Shown piece after piece: positions 52,509 to 62,626 of a DNA stretch of 64,000 nucleotides. Both the position numbers and the translations under genes were made by a program. Positions within the stretch are counted from its first letter, which is position 1. Every line of letters begins with the position of its first letter. Source of the stretch: Winogradskyella immobilis (GTDB lineage Bacteria; Bacteroidota; Bacteroidia; Flavobacteriales; Flavobacteriaceae); assembly GCF_021887715.1 (NCBI RefSeq), contig NZ_JAIQXX010000001.1, forward strand, positions 248,001 through 312,000, read 5' to 3'. The notes under the pieces are model-generated. The model was given only the letters and a program-made list of their open reading frames with translations, made no database searches and was not told the DNA's origin.

Positions 52509-55500
52509 ATGAAAAACTTTATTACTTACACCTCTCTTTTACTATTTATTAACTTATTTTATGCTCAAGAAATCAATGTGCCAGAGCCAGATATTGATAG
52601 TATGCTTATAAACATAGACAAAAAAACATTAAAGTCTTCTTTTCTTTATGAGAGGACTACTCCCTTAGCCAATTTAGTTGGCTTTAATAATGAGACTAGG
52701 AATGAAAGCACTTTAAGTTTTTTTGAGCAAGCATTGCAAGAGTTATATAAATCTTCAAAAAAAGATAAATATAAACCAGCAAAACAGGCTAGGAAAGATT
52801 ACAAAGAAGAAGCTGATTTAAGCATAGTAGATATAGGTGTAATACATAATACACTATATAGACTTAACTATAATAGTGAAGATGAATCATTGGGAGCATT
52901 AAGCTTTAATGGTAATATTTTTACTCAAATTAATGACAATCCTCCGTTCCTTAGTGAGGATCTATTAATTATTTCACCACTTTTAAAATATGCTGTTGGA
53001 TCTTTAATAACATTTAAGTTTAAAAAGAAATTATTTTTTGAAGACCACAATAATAAAATAGAATCTATAAAAGCAAATTTTGATACTAACGAAAATTATA
53101 TTATATACTCTAAAAACAACTATAAACAAAATGAATTAGTTATACAGTATGCTGAAAGTGGTTATAAAAAAATAACCTTTGAAGCAACTTATGAAGACGG
53201 TACTACCAAGATTACTTATGGGAAATTTCATGTAAAAACGAATTCATCTATAGTAAATAAAACAAGTGTATTAAATAGAACAGATCCCCTCGTTGAAGAT
53301 GTAAAAGGCTTTGTGTCTACAATACCATTTCAAGGTTATGATGAAACATCTCCAATTTTTGGGGAGCTAGACTATAGAGTGTTTTATCATACTAATGGAG
53401 GTAATGCCCAACGTACCCTTTTAAAGCCTATTATAATAATTGATGGGTTCGACCCTGGCGATAAACGAAAAATACAAGATGAAGATTCTCCACTGCCTTC
53501 AGGAGAGCATACATCTATAGAAGAATTCATGATTTATTTTGATAACCAAGGAACTAAACAAGAACTAATTCCTGTTTTAAGAAATCTTGGTTATGATGTC
53601 ATTTTAGTCAATCAGCCTACTTATACAAGAGGGACTAAGGTAATAGACGGCGGTGCAGATTATATAGAGCGTAATGCATTAAGCCATGTTTCACTTTATC
53701 AGCACCTAAATAATACATTGTTTACAAATAATAGCAGTGAAGAATTAGTTATTGTTGGTCCTAGTATGGGCGGACAAATAAGCCGTTATGCGCTTGCTTA
53801 TATGGAGAAACACAATATTAATCATAATACACGTTTATGGGTAAGTATTGATAGTCCACATTTAGGGGCTAATATACCAATGGGTATTCAGTCTATGATA
53901 AATTTGTTAGATGTCTTTGGTGATAGCGTTGCTGCTGAAGATTTTTATTTTAATCAATTAAAATCTACAGCATCTAATCAACAATTAATAGAACAACATT
54001 TAATTAATCATTTACCAGATTATTTAAATGGAGGCTCACCAGTTCATCAACAGTATTATAATAATATGGAATCAAATGGTTTGCCAAACTCTAATGGGTA
54101 TCCACAAAATTTAAGAAAAATAGCAATAGTTAATGGATCATTAGAAGGTGTAAAAGTTGGTGTTGAAGCAGAAGAAGATTTTAGAGTACACGGTTTTGTA
54201 GATCAACTTTGGTGGACTATTAAAGTTGCTGAAATGAATACCAATTATATGCCATCTATTGGAGTTAATAAACAAGTTGCAAGATTATGGAGAGAATTAA
54301 AGCCCTTAAGAACAGCTTCTTATACTAATAACAATCCTAGAGGTAGTCTAGATGTATTGCCAGGAGGTTTGTTTAATAGCGAAGATCAGATTCATAACTC
54401 AGTTATTGGTCAAAGTGTAGGTATTTCAAATTGGGATAATGGATTAAACTTTGGGGAATTTGCACTTGGTCTATTTGGTATTTGGGGAGATCATTTTGAG
54501 TCTCGTACTAATAAGCAAGTGCACTCTTTTATACCTACAGTTAGTGCATTAGGTTTTAATAATCCTAATTTTAATTGGGGACAAAAGCTAGATAGAAATT
54601 TAGTTTGCTCTAATGAAATTCCTTTTGATAGTTATTTTGGACCTAAAGTAAATGAACAACATACTTCTTTTACAGAAAATAGTGTTAATTGGCTATTGCA
54701 AGAATTAGCTGGTAATACACAAGATCCTTATTTTCCAGTTAATTCGAATAACTTAATTGGAGAAGAAATAATTTGCAGTGGAGAAATAGAAACTTATACA
54801 TTTAATAATTGTAAAGTACCGGGAAATGTTGCTACTTGGGAAGTTTCTAATAATATACAAATTTTGAGTAGTACAGGTAATTCAATTACTATCAGAACAA
54901 ATTCTGACCATAGAAGTTTTGGTACAATAAAAGCGATTTTTGAAAATAATATAGAAGTTGAAAAAGAGGTATGGTTAGGTAAACCAACAAATCCAAATGG
55001 GTTTTCAGGACCAAGACAAGTTTTAACAGGAAGTGTTGTTAATTATTTATCAGGAAATATAGATGGAGCTACATCCTATATGTGGGATTTGCCTCTTCCT
55101 TATTCTACAGTAAGTTCATTTAATTTTTCTTCATTTAATTGGCAACAATTGCAAACTTCTAGTTCTGTTAATGGAATAGTAGCTTTTACAGGCACAGGTG
55201 GTATCAATGGATATGTTAGATTAAAAGGTCAAAACAAATGTGGTGTTGGTTCAACATATTCTGATTACATAACACATGATTCATCAGGTGGCAAAGGTGG
55301 GATTGGGATAACTCCTTCTCGTTCTTCAGAAATATTAGATGAAAAGTTTATAAATGTCTACCCTAACCCTTCCGATGATTTAGTTAATATTTCATTAAGA
55401 TCTAGAAAAACTAATGTTAAAAAAGAATTTTTAAAAATAGATAAAGTTTTAATATTTGACCAATTAATGGTGAAAGTAAAAGAAATTTCTTATTTAAAAG

Positions 55501-55607
55501 ATTCAGATAAAGTACAAATTAACCTTAAAGGGTTGAGTGCAGGAATTTACTATATTAAAGTTAGCACTAACGAAAGGGATTTCAATTTAAAAATCATAAA
55601 GAAATAA
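52509..55607 (+). CDS. T9SS-secreted alpha/beta hydrolase-like protein
   Basis: 1032 residues with a Sec signal peptide (about 1-19), a long N-terminal region (about 20-300) and an alpha/beta hydrolase domain (about 305-560): IIIIDGFDPGDKR is the first strand with the oxyanion loop, and IVGPSMGGQISRYALA has the nucleophile Ser419, followed by WVSIDSPHLGANIPMG, as in PGAP1/lipase-like enzymes. A region of beta domains follows (about 745-930), and the C-terminus (about 950-1032, FINVYPNPSDD to NERDFNLKIIKK) is a type A T9SS sorting domain. It should be exported to the cell surface or outside. The substrate, probably an ester or lipid, is unknown. Confidence 0.85.
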   Translation: MKNFITYTSLLLFINLFYAQEINVPEPDIDSMLINIDKKTLKSSFLYERTTPLANLVGFNNETRNESTLSFFEQALQELYKSSKKDKYKPAKQARKDYKEEADLSIVDIGVIHNTLYRLNYNSEDESLGALSFNGNIFTQINDNPPFLSEDLLIISPLLKYAVGSLITFKFKKKLFFEDHNNKIESIKANFDTNENYIIYSKNNYKQNELVIQYAESGYKKITFEATYEDGTTKITYGKFHVKTNSSIVNKTSVLNRTDPLVEDVKGFVSTIPFQGYDETSPIFGELDYRVFYHTNGGNAQRTLLKPIIIIDGFDPGDKRKIQDEDSPLPSGEHTSIEEFMIYFDNQGTKQELIPVLRNLGYDVILVNQPTYTRGTKVIDGGADYIERNALSHVSLYQHLNNTLFTNNSSEELVIVGPSMGGQISRYALAYMEKHNINHNTRLWVSIDSPHLGANIPMGIQSMINLLDVFGDSVAAEDFYFNQLKSTASNQQLIEQHLINHLPDYLNGGSPVHQQYYNNMESNGLPNSNGYPQNLRKIAIVNGSLEGVKVGVEAEEDFRVHGFVDQLWWTIKVAEMNTNYMPSIGVNKQVARLWRELKPLRTASYTNNNPRGSLDVLPGGLFNSEDQIHNSVIGQSVGISNWDNGLNFGEFALGLFGIWGDHFESRTNKQVHSFIPTVSALGFNNPNFNWGQKLDRNLVCSNEIPFDSYFGPKVNEQHTSFTENSVNWLLQELAGNTQDPYFPVNSNNLIGEEIICSGEIETYTFNNCKVPGNVATWEVSNNIQILSSTGNSITIRTNSDHRSFGTIKAIFENNIEVEKEVWLGKPTNPNGFSGPRQVLTGSVVNYLSGNIDGATSYMWDLPLPYSTVSSFNFSSFNWQQLQTSSSVNGIVAFTGTGGINGYVRLKGQNKCGVGSTYSDYITHDSSGGKGGIGITPSRSSEILDEKFINVYPNPSDDLVNISLRSRKTNVKKEFLKIDKVLIFDQLMVKVKEISYLKDSDKVQINLKGLSAGIYYIKVSTNERDFNLKIIKK

Positions 55608-55624
55608 AAGTTAATTTATAAATG

Positions 55625-55653
55625 AAAAGCGACCACATTGGGTCGCTTTTTTT
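55625..55653. terminator. Terminator between the T9SS protein gene and accD
   Basis: AAAAGCGACC (55625-55634) and GGTCGCTTTT (55641-55650), a perfect 10-bp stem with a 6-nt loop and a T-run on the plus strand; A-run on the other side lets it act for accD too. Confidence 0.85.
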
Positions 55654-56509
55654 ATGCTCTTATTGGTTGATTAGTTACTAAATCGATATATTGATTTACT
55701 TTATCTTTAAGGTGTTTTCTATGCGTGATAAAATCTAAAAACCCGTGTTCTAATAAAAATTCAGAAGTTTGAAACCCTTCTGGTAATTCCTTACCTGTGG
55801 TATCTCTTACCACACGTGGTCCAGCAAAACCAATTAAAGCTCCAGGTTCAGAAATATTAATGTCTCCTAACATTGCAAATGAAGCTGTTGTACCTCCAGT
55901 AGTAGGGTCTGTACATAATGAAACGTAAGGTATGCCAGCATCAGCTAACTGTGCTAATTTTACAGAAGTTTTTGCTAATTGCATTAAAGACAATGCCGCT
56001 TCCATCATACGAGCACCACCAGATTTACTAATAATCATAAATGGTAGCTTTTTCTTTAAAGCATAATCAGCTGCACGTGCAATTTTTTCTCCGACAACAC
56101 TTCCCATAGATCCACCTATAAAAGTAAAATCCATACAAGCAATAACTAAATCTTTGCCTTTAGATTTTCCTATGGCGGTTCTTACAGCATCTTTAAGGTT
56201 GGTTTTAGCTTGAGCAGCTTTTAAGCGGTCAGGATATTTTTTAGTGTCTTCAAATTTTAAAGGATCTTTAGACGTTAATCCAGTATCTAACTCCTTAAAT
56301 TTATTATCGTCAAAAAGAATTTCAAAGTACTCTTTACTTCCAATTCTTACGTGGTAACCATCTTCAGGACTAACATAGAAATTCTGTTCAAGCTCTTTGG
56401 TATCTATAATTTTTCCGGTAGGAGATTTATACCAAAGTCCTTTGGGAGTATCTTTTTTTTCTTCAGTAGCGGTTTGTATGCCTTTATCTTTTCTCTTAAA
56501 CCAAGCCAT
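55652..56509 (-). CDS. accD: Acetyl-CoA carboxylase carboxyltransferase subunit beta
   Basis: 285 residues. The crotonase-like core is clear ([61 protein letters not shown]). It moves the carboxyl group from biotin to acetyl-CoA as the first step of fatty acid synthesis, together with AccA. The N-terminal zinc ribbon of E. coli AccD (four Cys) is replaced: the matching sequences WYKSPTGK and YVSPEDGYH have no Cys. The TAAATTTG element at 56544-56551 overlaps the fbaA stop, so accD may have its own start besides read-through from fbaA. Confidence 0.95.
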   Translation of the reverse strand: MAWFKRKDKGIQTATEEKKDTPKGLWYKSPTGKIIDTKELEQNFYVSPEDGYHVRIGSKEYFEILFDDNKFKELDTGLTSKDPLKFEDTKKYPDRLKAAQAKTNLKDAVRTAIGKSKGKDLVIACMDFTFIGGSMGSVVGEKIARAADYALKKKLPFMIISKSGGARMMEAALSLMQLAKTSVKLAQLADAGIPYVSLCTDPTTGGTTASFAMLGDINISEPGALIGFAGPRVVRDTTGKELPEGFQTSEFLLEHGFLDFITHRKHLKDKVNQYIDLVTNQPIRA

Positions 56510-56543
56510 CCTATTTGTATTTAGTTCGTATAGTTAGTGGATG

Positions 56544-56551
56544 CAAATTTA
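56544..56551 (-). promoter_or_regulatory. -7 element TAAATTTG of accD, on the fbaA stop codon
   Basis: Exact TAnnTTTG on the minus strand, including the fbaA stop codon (56549-56551), 34 bp before the accD ATG. Confidence 0.45.
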
Positions 56552-57616
56552 TAAAGTATTTACATTATTTAGGTCTTCAAATGCCTTTTTTAAACGTTCA
56601 ACAAAAGTGTTCTCACCTTTACGTAACCAAACACGCGGGTCGTAATGTTTTTTATTCGGAGAATCAGGACCATCAGGCGAGCCAATTTGAGTCTGTAAAT
56701 AGGCTGTTTTATCAGCCATATAATCTCTAACACCAGACATAAATGCGTATTGCATATCAGTGTCGATGTTCATTTTTATAACACCATAACCTATAGCTTC
56801 TCTAATTTCTTCAACCGTAGAACCAGAACCACCATGGAATACAAAATCGATATGATTATGTTCTACACCATATTTTTCTGATATATATTCTTGCGAGTTT
56901 TTAAGAATCTTTGGGGTTAATTTTACATTTCCAGGTTTATAAACCCCATGTACATTTCCAAATGCAGCAGCAATAGTAAATTGATCGCTAACTTTACTTA
57001 ATTCTTCATAAGCATATGCTACTTCTTCAGGTTGTGTATACAATTTAGATTCATCAACATCACTATTGTCAACTCCGTCTTCTTCGCCACCTGTAATGCC
57101 AAGTTCAATTTCTAAAGTCATTCCCATTTTACTCATACGCTCTAAATACGCTTTACATATTTCAATATTCTCTTCAAGTGGTTCTTCACTTAAATCAATC
57201 ATATGAGAGCTATATAAAGGTTTTCCTGTTTCGGCAAAATGTGTTTCACTAGCATCTAATAACCCATCAATCCAAGGTAAAAGTTTTTTTGCACAATGAT
57301 CTGTGTGCAAAATAACAGGCACGCCATAAACTTCTGCCATTTGATGAACATGTTTTGCTCCTGCAATACTACCAGCAATAGCTGCTTTTTGATTTTCGTT
57401 ACTTAAACCTTTACCAGCGTTAAAAACGCCACCTCCATTTGAAAACTGAATAATTACAGGCGCATTTAAAGCAGCAGCAGTTTCTAAAACTCCATTGATA
57501 GAGTTAGAGCCTACAACATTTACTGCGGGTAATGCAAACCCTTTTGCTTTAGCTAAATTAAAAATAGCTTGTACTTCTGTGCCTGTAGCAACTCCTGGTT
57601 TTATAGAATGACTCAT
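56549..57616 (-). CDS. fbaA: Class II fructose-bisphosphate aldolase
   Basis: 355 residues, the size of the class IIA enzymes. Zinc ligands lie in ILHTDHCAKKLLPW (His110 region) and in NVHGVYKPGNVKL and FVFHGGSGSTVEEI; the latter is the dihydroxyacetone phosphate site. It splits fructose-1,6-bisphosphate in glycolysis and joins the products in gluconeogenesis. It lies 39 bp before accD. TATTTTTG at 57645-57652 is the likely promoter. Confidence 0.96.
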   Translation of the reverse strand: MSHSIKPGVATGTEVQAIFNLAKAKGFALPAVNVVGSNSINGVLETAAALNAPVIIQFSNGGGVFNAGKGLSNENQKAAIAGSIAGAKHVHQMAEVYGVPVILHTDHCAKKLLPWIDGLLDASETHFAETGKPLYSSHMIDLSEEPLEENIEICKAYLERMSKMGMTLEIELGITGGEEDGVDNSDVDESKLYTQPEEVAYAYEELSKVSDQFTIAAAFGNVHGVYKPGNVKLTPKILKNSQEYISEKYGVEHNHIDFVFHGGSGSTVEEIREAIGYGVIKMNIDTDMQYAFMSGVRDYMADKTAYLQTQIGSPDGPDSPNKKHYDPRVWLRKGENTFVERLKKAFEDLNNVNTL

Positions 57617-57644
57617 GTTTTTATTTATTGCGATTATAAGATAT

Positions 57645-57652
57645 CAAAAATA
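57645..57652 (-). promoter_or_regulatory. -7 element TATTTTTG of fbaA
   Basis: Exact TAnnTTTG on the minus strand, 28 bp before the ATG at 57616. Confidence 0.5.
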
Positions 57653-57737
57653 CATAAAAATAGAGAGTAAGTCTATATCTCATTAGACTATATGCTCAAT
57701 ATTTTTACGAAAACGATTTAGTCTTTTAAGAGTAATA

Positions 57738-60341
57738 TTAGAAAGGATAGTTAATTCCTATGTTATATGTGGCATTTCCGAAATTGTAATCTCTAAACCA
57801 TCGATTACTTTGATTTAATGAAGGATCATAGGTTCTAAAACCAATATCTCCACGTAATACGAAGAGATCAAAATCATATCTTATACCAAAACCGCTACCG
57901 ACTGCAATGTCTTGTAGATCTTCTAGATTATTAAATGTTGAATCAGGGTCATCATCTACATTTCCAAATGCATTCCAAATATTACCAGCATCAATAAAAA
58001 TAGCTCCGTCAATACTTCCAAAAAGATTAAAACGTTGTTCTAAACTAAAATGTAACTTTAGATTGGCTTCATTAAATTCTTCAATATTTTGAGAACGACC
58101 AGGACCTAAATCGTAAGCAGTCCAAGCTCTATTATCGTTTGGGCCACCAGCGAAATAACTTTCAGCAAAAGGAATATTATCTGAGTTTCCATACGGAATA
58201 GCAACGCCAAAAAAGCTACGCATAGCTAAAATGTTTTTACCGCCAAAGTCCCAATATTTAATATAATCGAATTCCGTTTTAAAATATTGAGAGAATGTTA
58301 CGCCTAAAGCTTCGAAACGTCCATCTTCATTCCTTTGACTTCCTGTTAAATTATATATAGAAGATAAAATATTTCCTGCAAGCTCAACATGAAATTTAAA
58401 TGAAGAAAATTTATTGGTATTATTAGTTCTCCAATCTTTCTTATAATCAAAATTTGTAGATATAATAAGGTTGTCTTCTGTTAATCGTTGTCTTCGTTCT
58501 TCAATATTACTGACGGCAATAAAATCGTTATCATCAGGTGTTAATGATGTATTTCCATCGATTACTTCTTGTATAAATGTATTGGCAGGTTCAAAAGATC
58601 TAGGATCATCTATTAATAGAATTTCATCACTGCCTATAAAACCAATATCTTGAGCGATTGTGTTTAGTCGATTAAAGGAATTTGCATAAACATCAAAGTA
58701 ATTGCCAACGTTTAAGTTTCGTACATATTGAATATTAAATAATTCAAGATTGTTAGTCACAGCATTTGAAGGAAACCAATTATAAGCAAAAACAGAGGAT
58801 AAGGTTTGTCTATCCAACCCAATATTCTGTTGTCCAGTGGCTGTAATATTGATTTTGGTAGTAGGAGACATAAATTTTGGTATAATTCTGTCTGTATTGA
58901 AAGGAATGTAAAAGCGTGGAATAGTTAGCGCAGCTGTGATTCCAAATTCGTTAATGTCAAAAAATACACCACTATCATTTGCATTACTATTTCTTGAAGC
59001 TCCAATAGACCCTAAAAATGAAATATCTAAAGTCTCTGCACCTTTAAAAGCGTTTCTAATTTTTAAGCCTGTACTCAGAGCTACACCAGCAGTTTGGATA
59101 TTACTTTGGGATAAATTGACTTCATTTGTCCAAGAATATTTTTTATCTGGAGATAAATAAATATTAGCTGTTAAAGTCGTGTCTTGTTCATTAGGAATAT
59201 AATCTATACCTAAGGATTTAAACATTTGTAATTGGTTAAGATAACGAGATGTTCTTGTACGATCAATATCTCTGTAGAGACTGCCTTCTTCAATAAAAAC
59301 AGCGTCAGTTAATGCTTGAGGTTTAAATTTAAGTTGATCGTAGCTGTACAGACGATATCCGTTACTAGTAATACTATCTGTAATTTTTTTATTAGCTATT
59401 CTGTTCTCATTAGTAGCATCTGTAAAAATATTTACATCTTTAATTTTATAGACTTTAAAAGGCTCTGTGCGCGTATTATTGTTGTCATCTCTTATAACTC
59501 TGTCAGTTATAAAGAGTTCTGCATTAAAAGTATTTGTTGTCTTAAATGTATCAATCTCAACACGTAAATAATCTTGTGTAAAATGATAGACTCCAGAATT
59601 ACGCATTAAATTATTAATACGTCCAATCTCTTTAATGTAATTGTCTTCATCATATTGTTGTCCTTTTTTAATAAAAGAGGTATTTGTATTTCTATTATAT
59701 ATAGAATCAATTATTGGAGTTTTAATGTTGGTTATCAATGAATCTAATGTATATGGGGCGTTTTTGTTTACAGTGTATTTTACCTGAGCACGTTTGTTGG
59801 AGTCACGTTGTATTTCAAAATCAACAGTATTATCTATAAAACCACGTTTGTAATAATATTTTCGTAACCGTTCACTAGTTCTTTCAGTACGGTCTTCACT
59901 TAATATGGTTGGTGCTTCTCCGCTTCTTTTTAACCAAGCATTAAATTTTTTACGAGATAAGATTTCTTTATCTAATTGTTTTCTAGACAGCAATTTTGTT
60001 TTGCGTCTCACTTTAGAAGAATCATCATACACTTTAGTTTGAAGAATAGAGTCTATATTAGGTCTTGCGAGATTGTGTATGTGCAGTCTAAAAGGAATAT
60101 TTGTAAACGGAATAGGTAATGTTGTATTTGGTTTTTGAAGCGGAATATTATTAACACGTTCTTCAGTGTTAACTTTACCGTCAACTTCAATAGTGTTTTT
60201 AGTTAATAAATGCTCGCCGTCTTTAACATGCTTTACAGCGTTGCAAGAAAATATAAATACCAGCAATAGCAGAGCTAAACTCTTATGTATTGCCGATACA
60301 TAACTTATATTAGTTGTTGTTTTGCTGTACTTAGAATTCAA
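57738..60341 (-). CDS. Lipidated Omp85 (BamA/TamA) family outer-membrane protein, TamL-like
   Basis: 867 residues from a TTG start at 60341; an in-frame TAA lies just upstream and no ATG follows before the signal sequence, so TTG is the only reasonable choice. The signal ends in FIFSC with Cys33, a lipidation site, as in the Bacteroidota TamL form. POTRA domains follow (about 60-440, with ITDRVIRDDNNN), and a 16-strand barrel of the surface-antigen (Omp85) kind (about 450-867) ending in NATYNIGINYPF, an aromatic C-terminus expected for Omp85 barrels. It likely acts in outer-membrane assembly or lipid transport. Confidence 0.85.
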   Translation of the reverse strand: MNSKYSKTTTNISYVSAIHKSLALLLLVFIFSCNAVKHVKDGEHLLTKNTIEVDGKVNTEERVNNIPLQKPNTTLPIPFTNIPFRLHIHNLARPNIDSILQTKVYDDSSKVRRKTKLLSRKQLDKEILSRKKFNAWLKRSGEAPTILSEDRTERTSERLRKYYYKRGFIDNTVDFEIQRDSNKRAQVKYTVNKNAPYTLDSLITNIKTPIIDSIYNRNTNTSFIKKGQQYDEDNYIKEIGRINNLMRNSGVYHFTQDYLRVEIDTFKTTNTFNAELFITDRVIRDDNNNTRTEPFKVYKIKDVNIFTDATNENRIANKKITDSITSNGYRLYSYDQLKFKPQALTDAVFIEEGSLYRDIDRTRTSRYLNQLQMFKSLGIDYIPNEQDTTLTANIYLSPDKKYSWTNEVNLSQSNIQTAGVALSTGLKIRNAFKGAETLDISFLGSIGASRNSNANDSGVFFDINEFGITAALTIPRFYIPFNTDRIIPKFMSPTTKINITATGQQNIGLDRQTLSSVFAYNWFPSNAVTNNLELFNIQYVRNLNVGNYFDVYANSFNRLNTIAQDIGFIGSDEILLIDDPRSFEPANTFIQEVIDGNTSLTPDDNDFIAVSNIEERRQRLTEDNLIISTNFDYKKDWRTNNTNKFSSFKFHVELAGNILSSIYNLTGSQRNEDGRFEALGVTFSQYFKTEFDYIKYWDFGGKNILAMRSFFGVAIPYGNSDNIPFAESYFAGGPNDNRAWTAYDLGPGRSQNIEEFNEANLKLHFSLEQRFNLFGSIDGAIFIDAGNIWNAFGNVDDDPDSTFNNLEDLQDIAVGSGFGIRYDFDLFVLRGDIGFRTYDPSLNQSNRWFRDYNFGNATYNIGINYPF

Positions 60342-60446
60342 ATTTTATATCAATTTTTTTGATATTGTTTTATCTAAACAAAAATTAGTCCAAAAAAGTA
60401 TTAATTTTTAAACTATTATTGCGTTAACAAATGTAAAGACATTTTA

Positions 60447-61175
60447 ATGTTATCAAAGAATCAGATAAAGTTAATTAAAAGTTTAACTCAAAAAAAATTC
60501 CGAGAGCAACACGGATTATTTACGGTAGAAGGTGTAAAAGGGATTACAGAGTTTTTAAATTCTAAAATAGAATTACAACATATTTATACAATAACTTCAA
60601 TCTTTGATACGGATGAAAGTCGTACAACTGTAATTTCTGAAGCAGAATTAAAAAAAATAAGCCAATTAAAATCACCAAATACAGCTTTAGCTATTTTTAA
60701 GATACCTGTTAGTAAACCGATAGAAGATTCAAAACTTATAATTGCACTAGATGCTGTTAGAGATCCAGGAAATTTGGGGACTATTATTAGGCTTTGCGAT
60801 TGGTTTGGTGTTAAAGATTTAATCTGTAGTAAAACAACAGTAGATTGTTATAATACTAAAGTAGTACAAGCATCAATGGGCTCTTTAACTCGAGTTAATG
60901 TTAGTTATATAGAGTTGGAAGATTTTTTAAAGGCATCTAAAATCGAAAAATTTGGCACTTTTTTAGAGGGTGAATCTATTTATGAATCTGTTTTGCCTGA
61001 AGAAGGTATTTTAATTTTAGGAAATGAAGCAAATGGTATTTCAAAAACCATAGAAACATTAGTAGATACTAAATTGACAATCCCAAGGTTTGGAAACTTA
61101 AAAGCAACTGAAAGTTTAAATGTAGCTACAGCAACTTCAATTTGCTTAAGTGAATTTAAACGTTCTTTTATCTAA
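60447..61175 (+). CDS. SpoU/TrmH-type RNA 2'-O-methyltransferase
   Basis: 242 residues. An N-terminal substrate-binding domain (about 1-90) is followed by the SPOUT domain with motif 1 DAVRDPGNLGTIIRLCDWFG (about 107-126), motif 2 ILILGNEANGIS and motif 3 TIPRFGNLKATESLNVATAT. It is a methyltransferase for tRNA or rRNA; the position modified is not evident from the sequence. It faces porT with an 8-bp overlap at the 3' ends, and tamL diverges from it. Confidence 0.92.
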   Translation: MLSKNQIKLIKSLTQKKFREQHGLFTVEGVKGITEFLNSKIELQHIYTITSIFDTDESRTTVISEAELKKISQLKSPNTALAIFKIPVSKPIEDSKLIIALDAVRDPGNLGTIIRLCDWFGVKDLICSKTTVDCYNTKVVQASMGSLTRVNVSYIELEDFLKASKIEKFGTFLEGESIYESVLPEEGILILGNEANGISKTIETLVDTKLTIPRFGNLKATESLNVATATSICLSEFKRSFI

Positions 61176-61881
61176 AAGTGAAATTAATAAAGATGCCTCT
61201 TGTTTTCATTGATCTAACATTGCCAGTCCATGGACTATTAGGATCTTCATCTCTAACCAGTTCGTCATTAAGTCCAAACACTCCACGGATTGATGGTGTA
61301 AATTTAAAATAAGTAAGGTATAGATCTATACCAAAGCCTATTTCATAAAAGTAGTTGCTATTTGTCGTTCTAAATTCGCCTGAACTATTATCATCTGGAT
61401 TGTTTTCATTACTAGATAAATTTATAGCTGTAGATAATCCACCTACAATAAAAGGCCTAAAATTATTGATGCGATTGGCAGAAAACTTTAATAATAACGG
61501 AACATGTATATACGTTGACTTTACCTCTCTAATTAAGTCAGAAGCCCTAAAATCTATACCTCCAAAAGCACTTTCATTGTATTGTAAATTACGTGTCGTA
61601 AAAAACACACCTGGCTCTAGACGCAAGTTAAGATGGTCATTTAATCTTAAATCACCGGTTAAACCAACTTGAAAACCAACTGTAGTGTCAACTAAGATAT
61701 CATCTAAATCTTGCTCGTAATTAAACTGAAAATCGTAACTATTAAAACCTAAAAAATAACCCCAAGACAATATTTTTTTGTCCATGTTTTCTAGGTTAGG
61801 TATTTTTTCTTTAGTGAATAGTTGTGCAAAACTATTACTAGAGATTAATAAAATGATTACAACACTAATTAATTTTTTCAT
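61168..61881 (-). CDS. porT: PorT-family outer-membrane beta-barrel protein
   Basis: 237 residues with a Sec signal peptide (about 1-19) and an eight-stranded-like barrel (GYFLGFNSYDFQFNYEQDLD, FQVGLTGDLRLNDHLNLRLE, then YIHVPLLLKFSANRIN), ending in the aromatic strand RGIFINFTFR. PorT is needed for gliding and type IX secretion in studied Bacteroidota; this call rests on the form and on the position directly after ubiE, a known neighbourhood. It starts 1 bp after the ubiE stop. A T9SS cargo protein is also in the window. Confidence 0.85.
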   Translation of the reverse strand: MKKLISVVIILLISSNSFAQLFTKEKIPNLENMDKKILSWGYFLGFNSYDFQFNYEQDLDDILVDTTVGFQVGLTGDLRLNDHLNLRLEPGVFFTTRNLQYNESAFGGIDFRASDLIREVKSTYIHVPLLLKFSANRINNFRPFIVGGLSTAINLSSNENNPDDNSSGEFRTTNSNYFYEIGFGIDLYLTYFKFTPSIRGVFGLNDELVRDEDPNSPWTGNVRSMKTRGIFINFTFR

Positions 61882-61882
61882 A

Positions 61883-62614
61883 TTATGCTTTAGATGCTGT
61901 GTAAATTGTAGCTACACCAAATGTTTGAGGTTTGTCCTCGACATTTATAAACCCAATTTGTTTTAAAATATTGTTTAAAGCTTCTCCATATGGAAAAACA
62001 GAAGCAGATTCACATAAATATTTATAAGCACTTCGATCTTTAGAAAACACCTTGCCTATAGTTGGTAATATATATTTTGAATAGAATTTATACCCTTGTT
62101 TGTAAAAAGGTTTTGTAGGTACTGAAGTTTCTAAAATAACAAAGACTCCGTTAGGTTTTAAAACTCTTAAAATTTCGGATAACCCTTTGTCTAGATTCAT
62201 GAAATTTCTAACACCAAAAGCTACTGTTATAGCATCAAAACTATTGTCTTCAAATGGTAAGTCTTCAGAATCTCCGATAACCATATCAATAATACCATCT
62301 AAATTTTTAGATTTAACTTTTTGACGCCCAACCTCAAGCATGCCATCACTAATATCTAAACCAATAATTTGCTTAGCGTTAGTACTAGTTAAGTTTATAG
62401 CAAGATCACCAGTTCCTGTGGCTATATCTAATATGGTTTCTGGGTTTTTATCAGCAACAATTTTAACAACCTTATTTCTCCATTTAACATCAATGCCAAA
62501 AGAAATCACACGATTTAACCCATCGTATTCTTTAGAAATGGTGTCAAACATTTTAGTGACCTGTTGCTTTTTGTTAAGCGCGCTGTCTTTATAGGGTTTA
62601 ACTTTTTCGGTCAT
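61883..62614 (-). CDS. ubiE: Demethylmenaquinone methyltransferase UbiE/MenG
   Basis: 243 residues from the ATG at 62614. A TTG at 62629 would add MQKKL but lies within a promoter -7 element, so it is rejected. SAM-binding motif [15 protein letters not shown] (about 58-72), [12 protein letters not shown] and the UbiE signatures [17 protein letters not shown] (about 29-45) and [13 protein letters not shown]. It methylates demethylmenaquinone (in Bacteroidota the quinone is menaquinone). It is followed by porT after 1 bp. Confidence 0.95.
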   Translation of the reverse strand: MTEKVKPYKDSALNKKQQVTKMFDTISKEYDGLNRVISFGIDVKWRNKVVKIVADKNPETILDIATGTGDLAINLTSTNAKQIIGLDISDGMLEVGRQKVKSKNLDGIIDMVIGDSEDLPFEDNSFDAITVAFGVRNFMNLDKGLSEILRVLKPNGVFVILETSVPTKPFYKQGYKFYSKYILPTIGKVFSKDRSAYKYLCESASVFPYGEALNNILKQIGFINVEDKPQTFGVATIYTASKA

Positions 62615-62626
62615 TAATTTTTTTTG

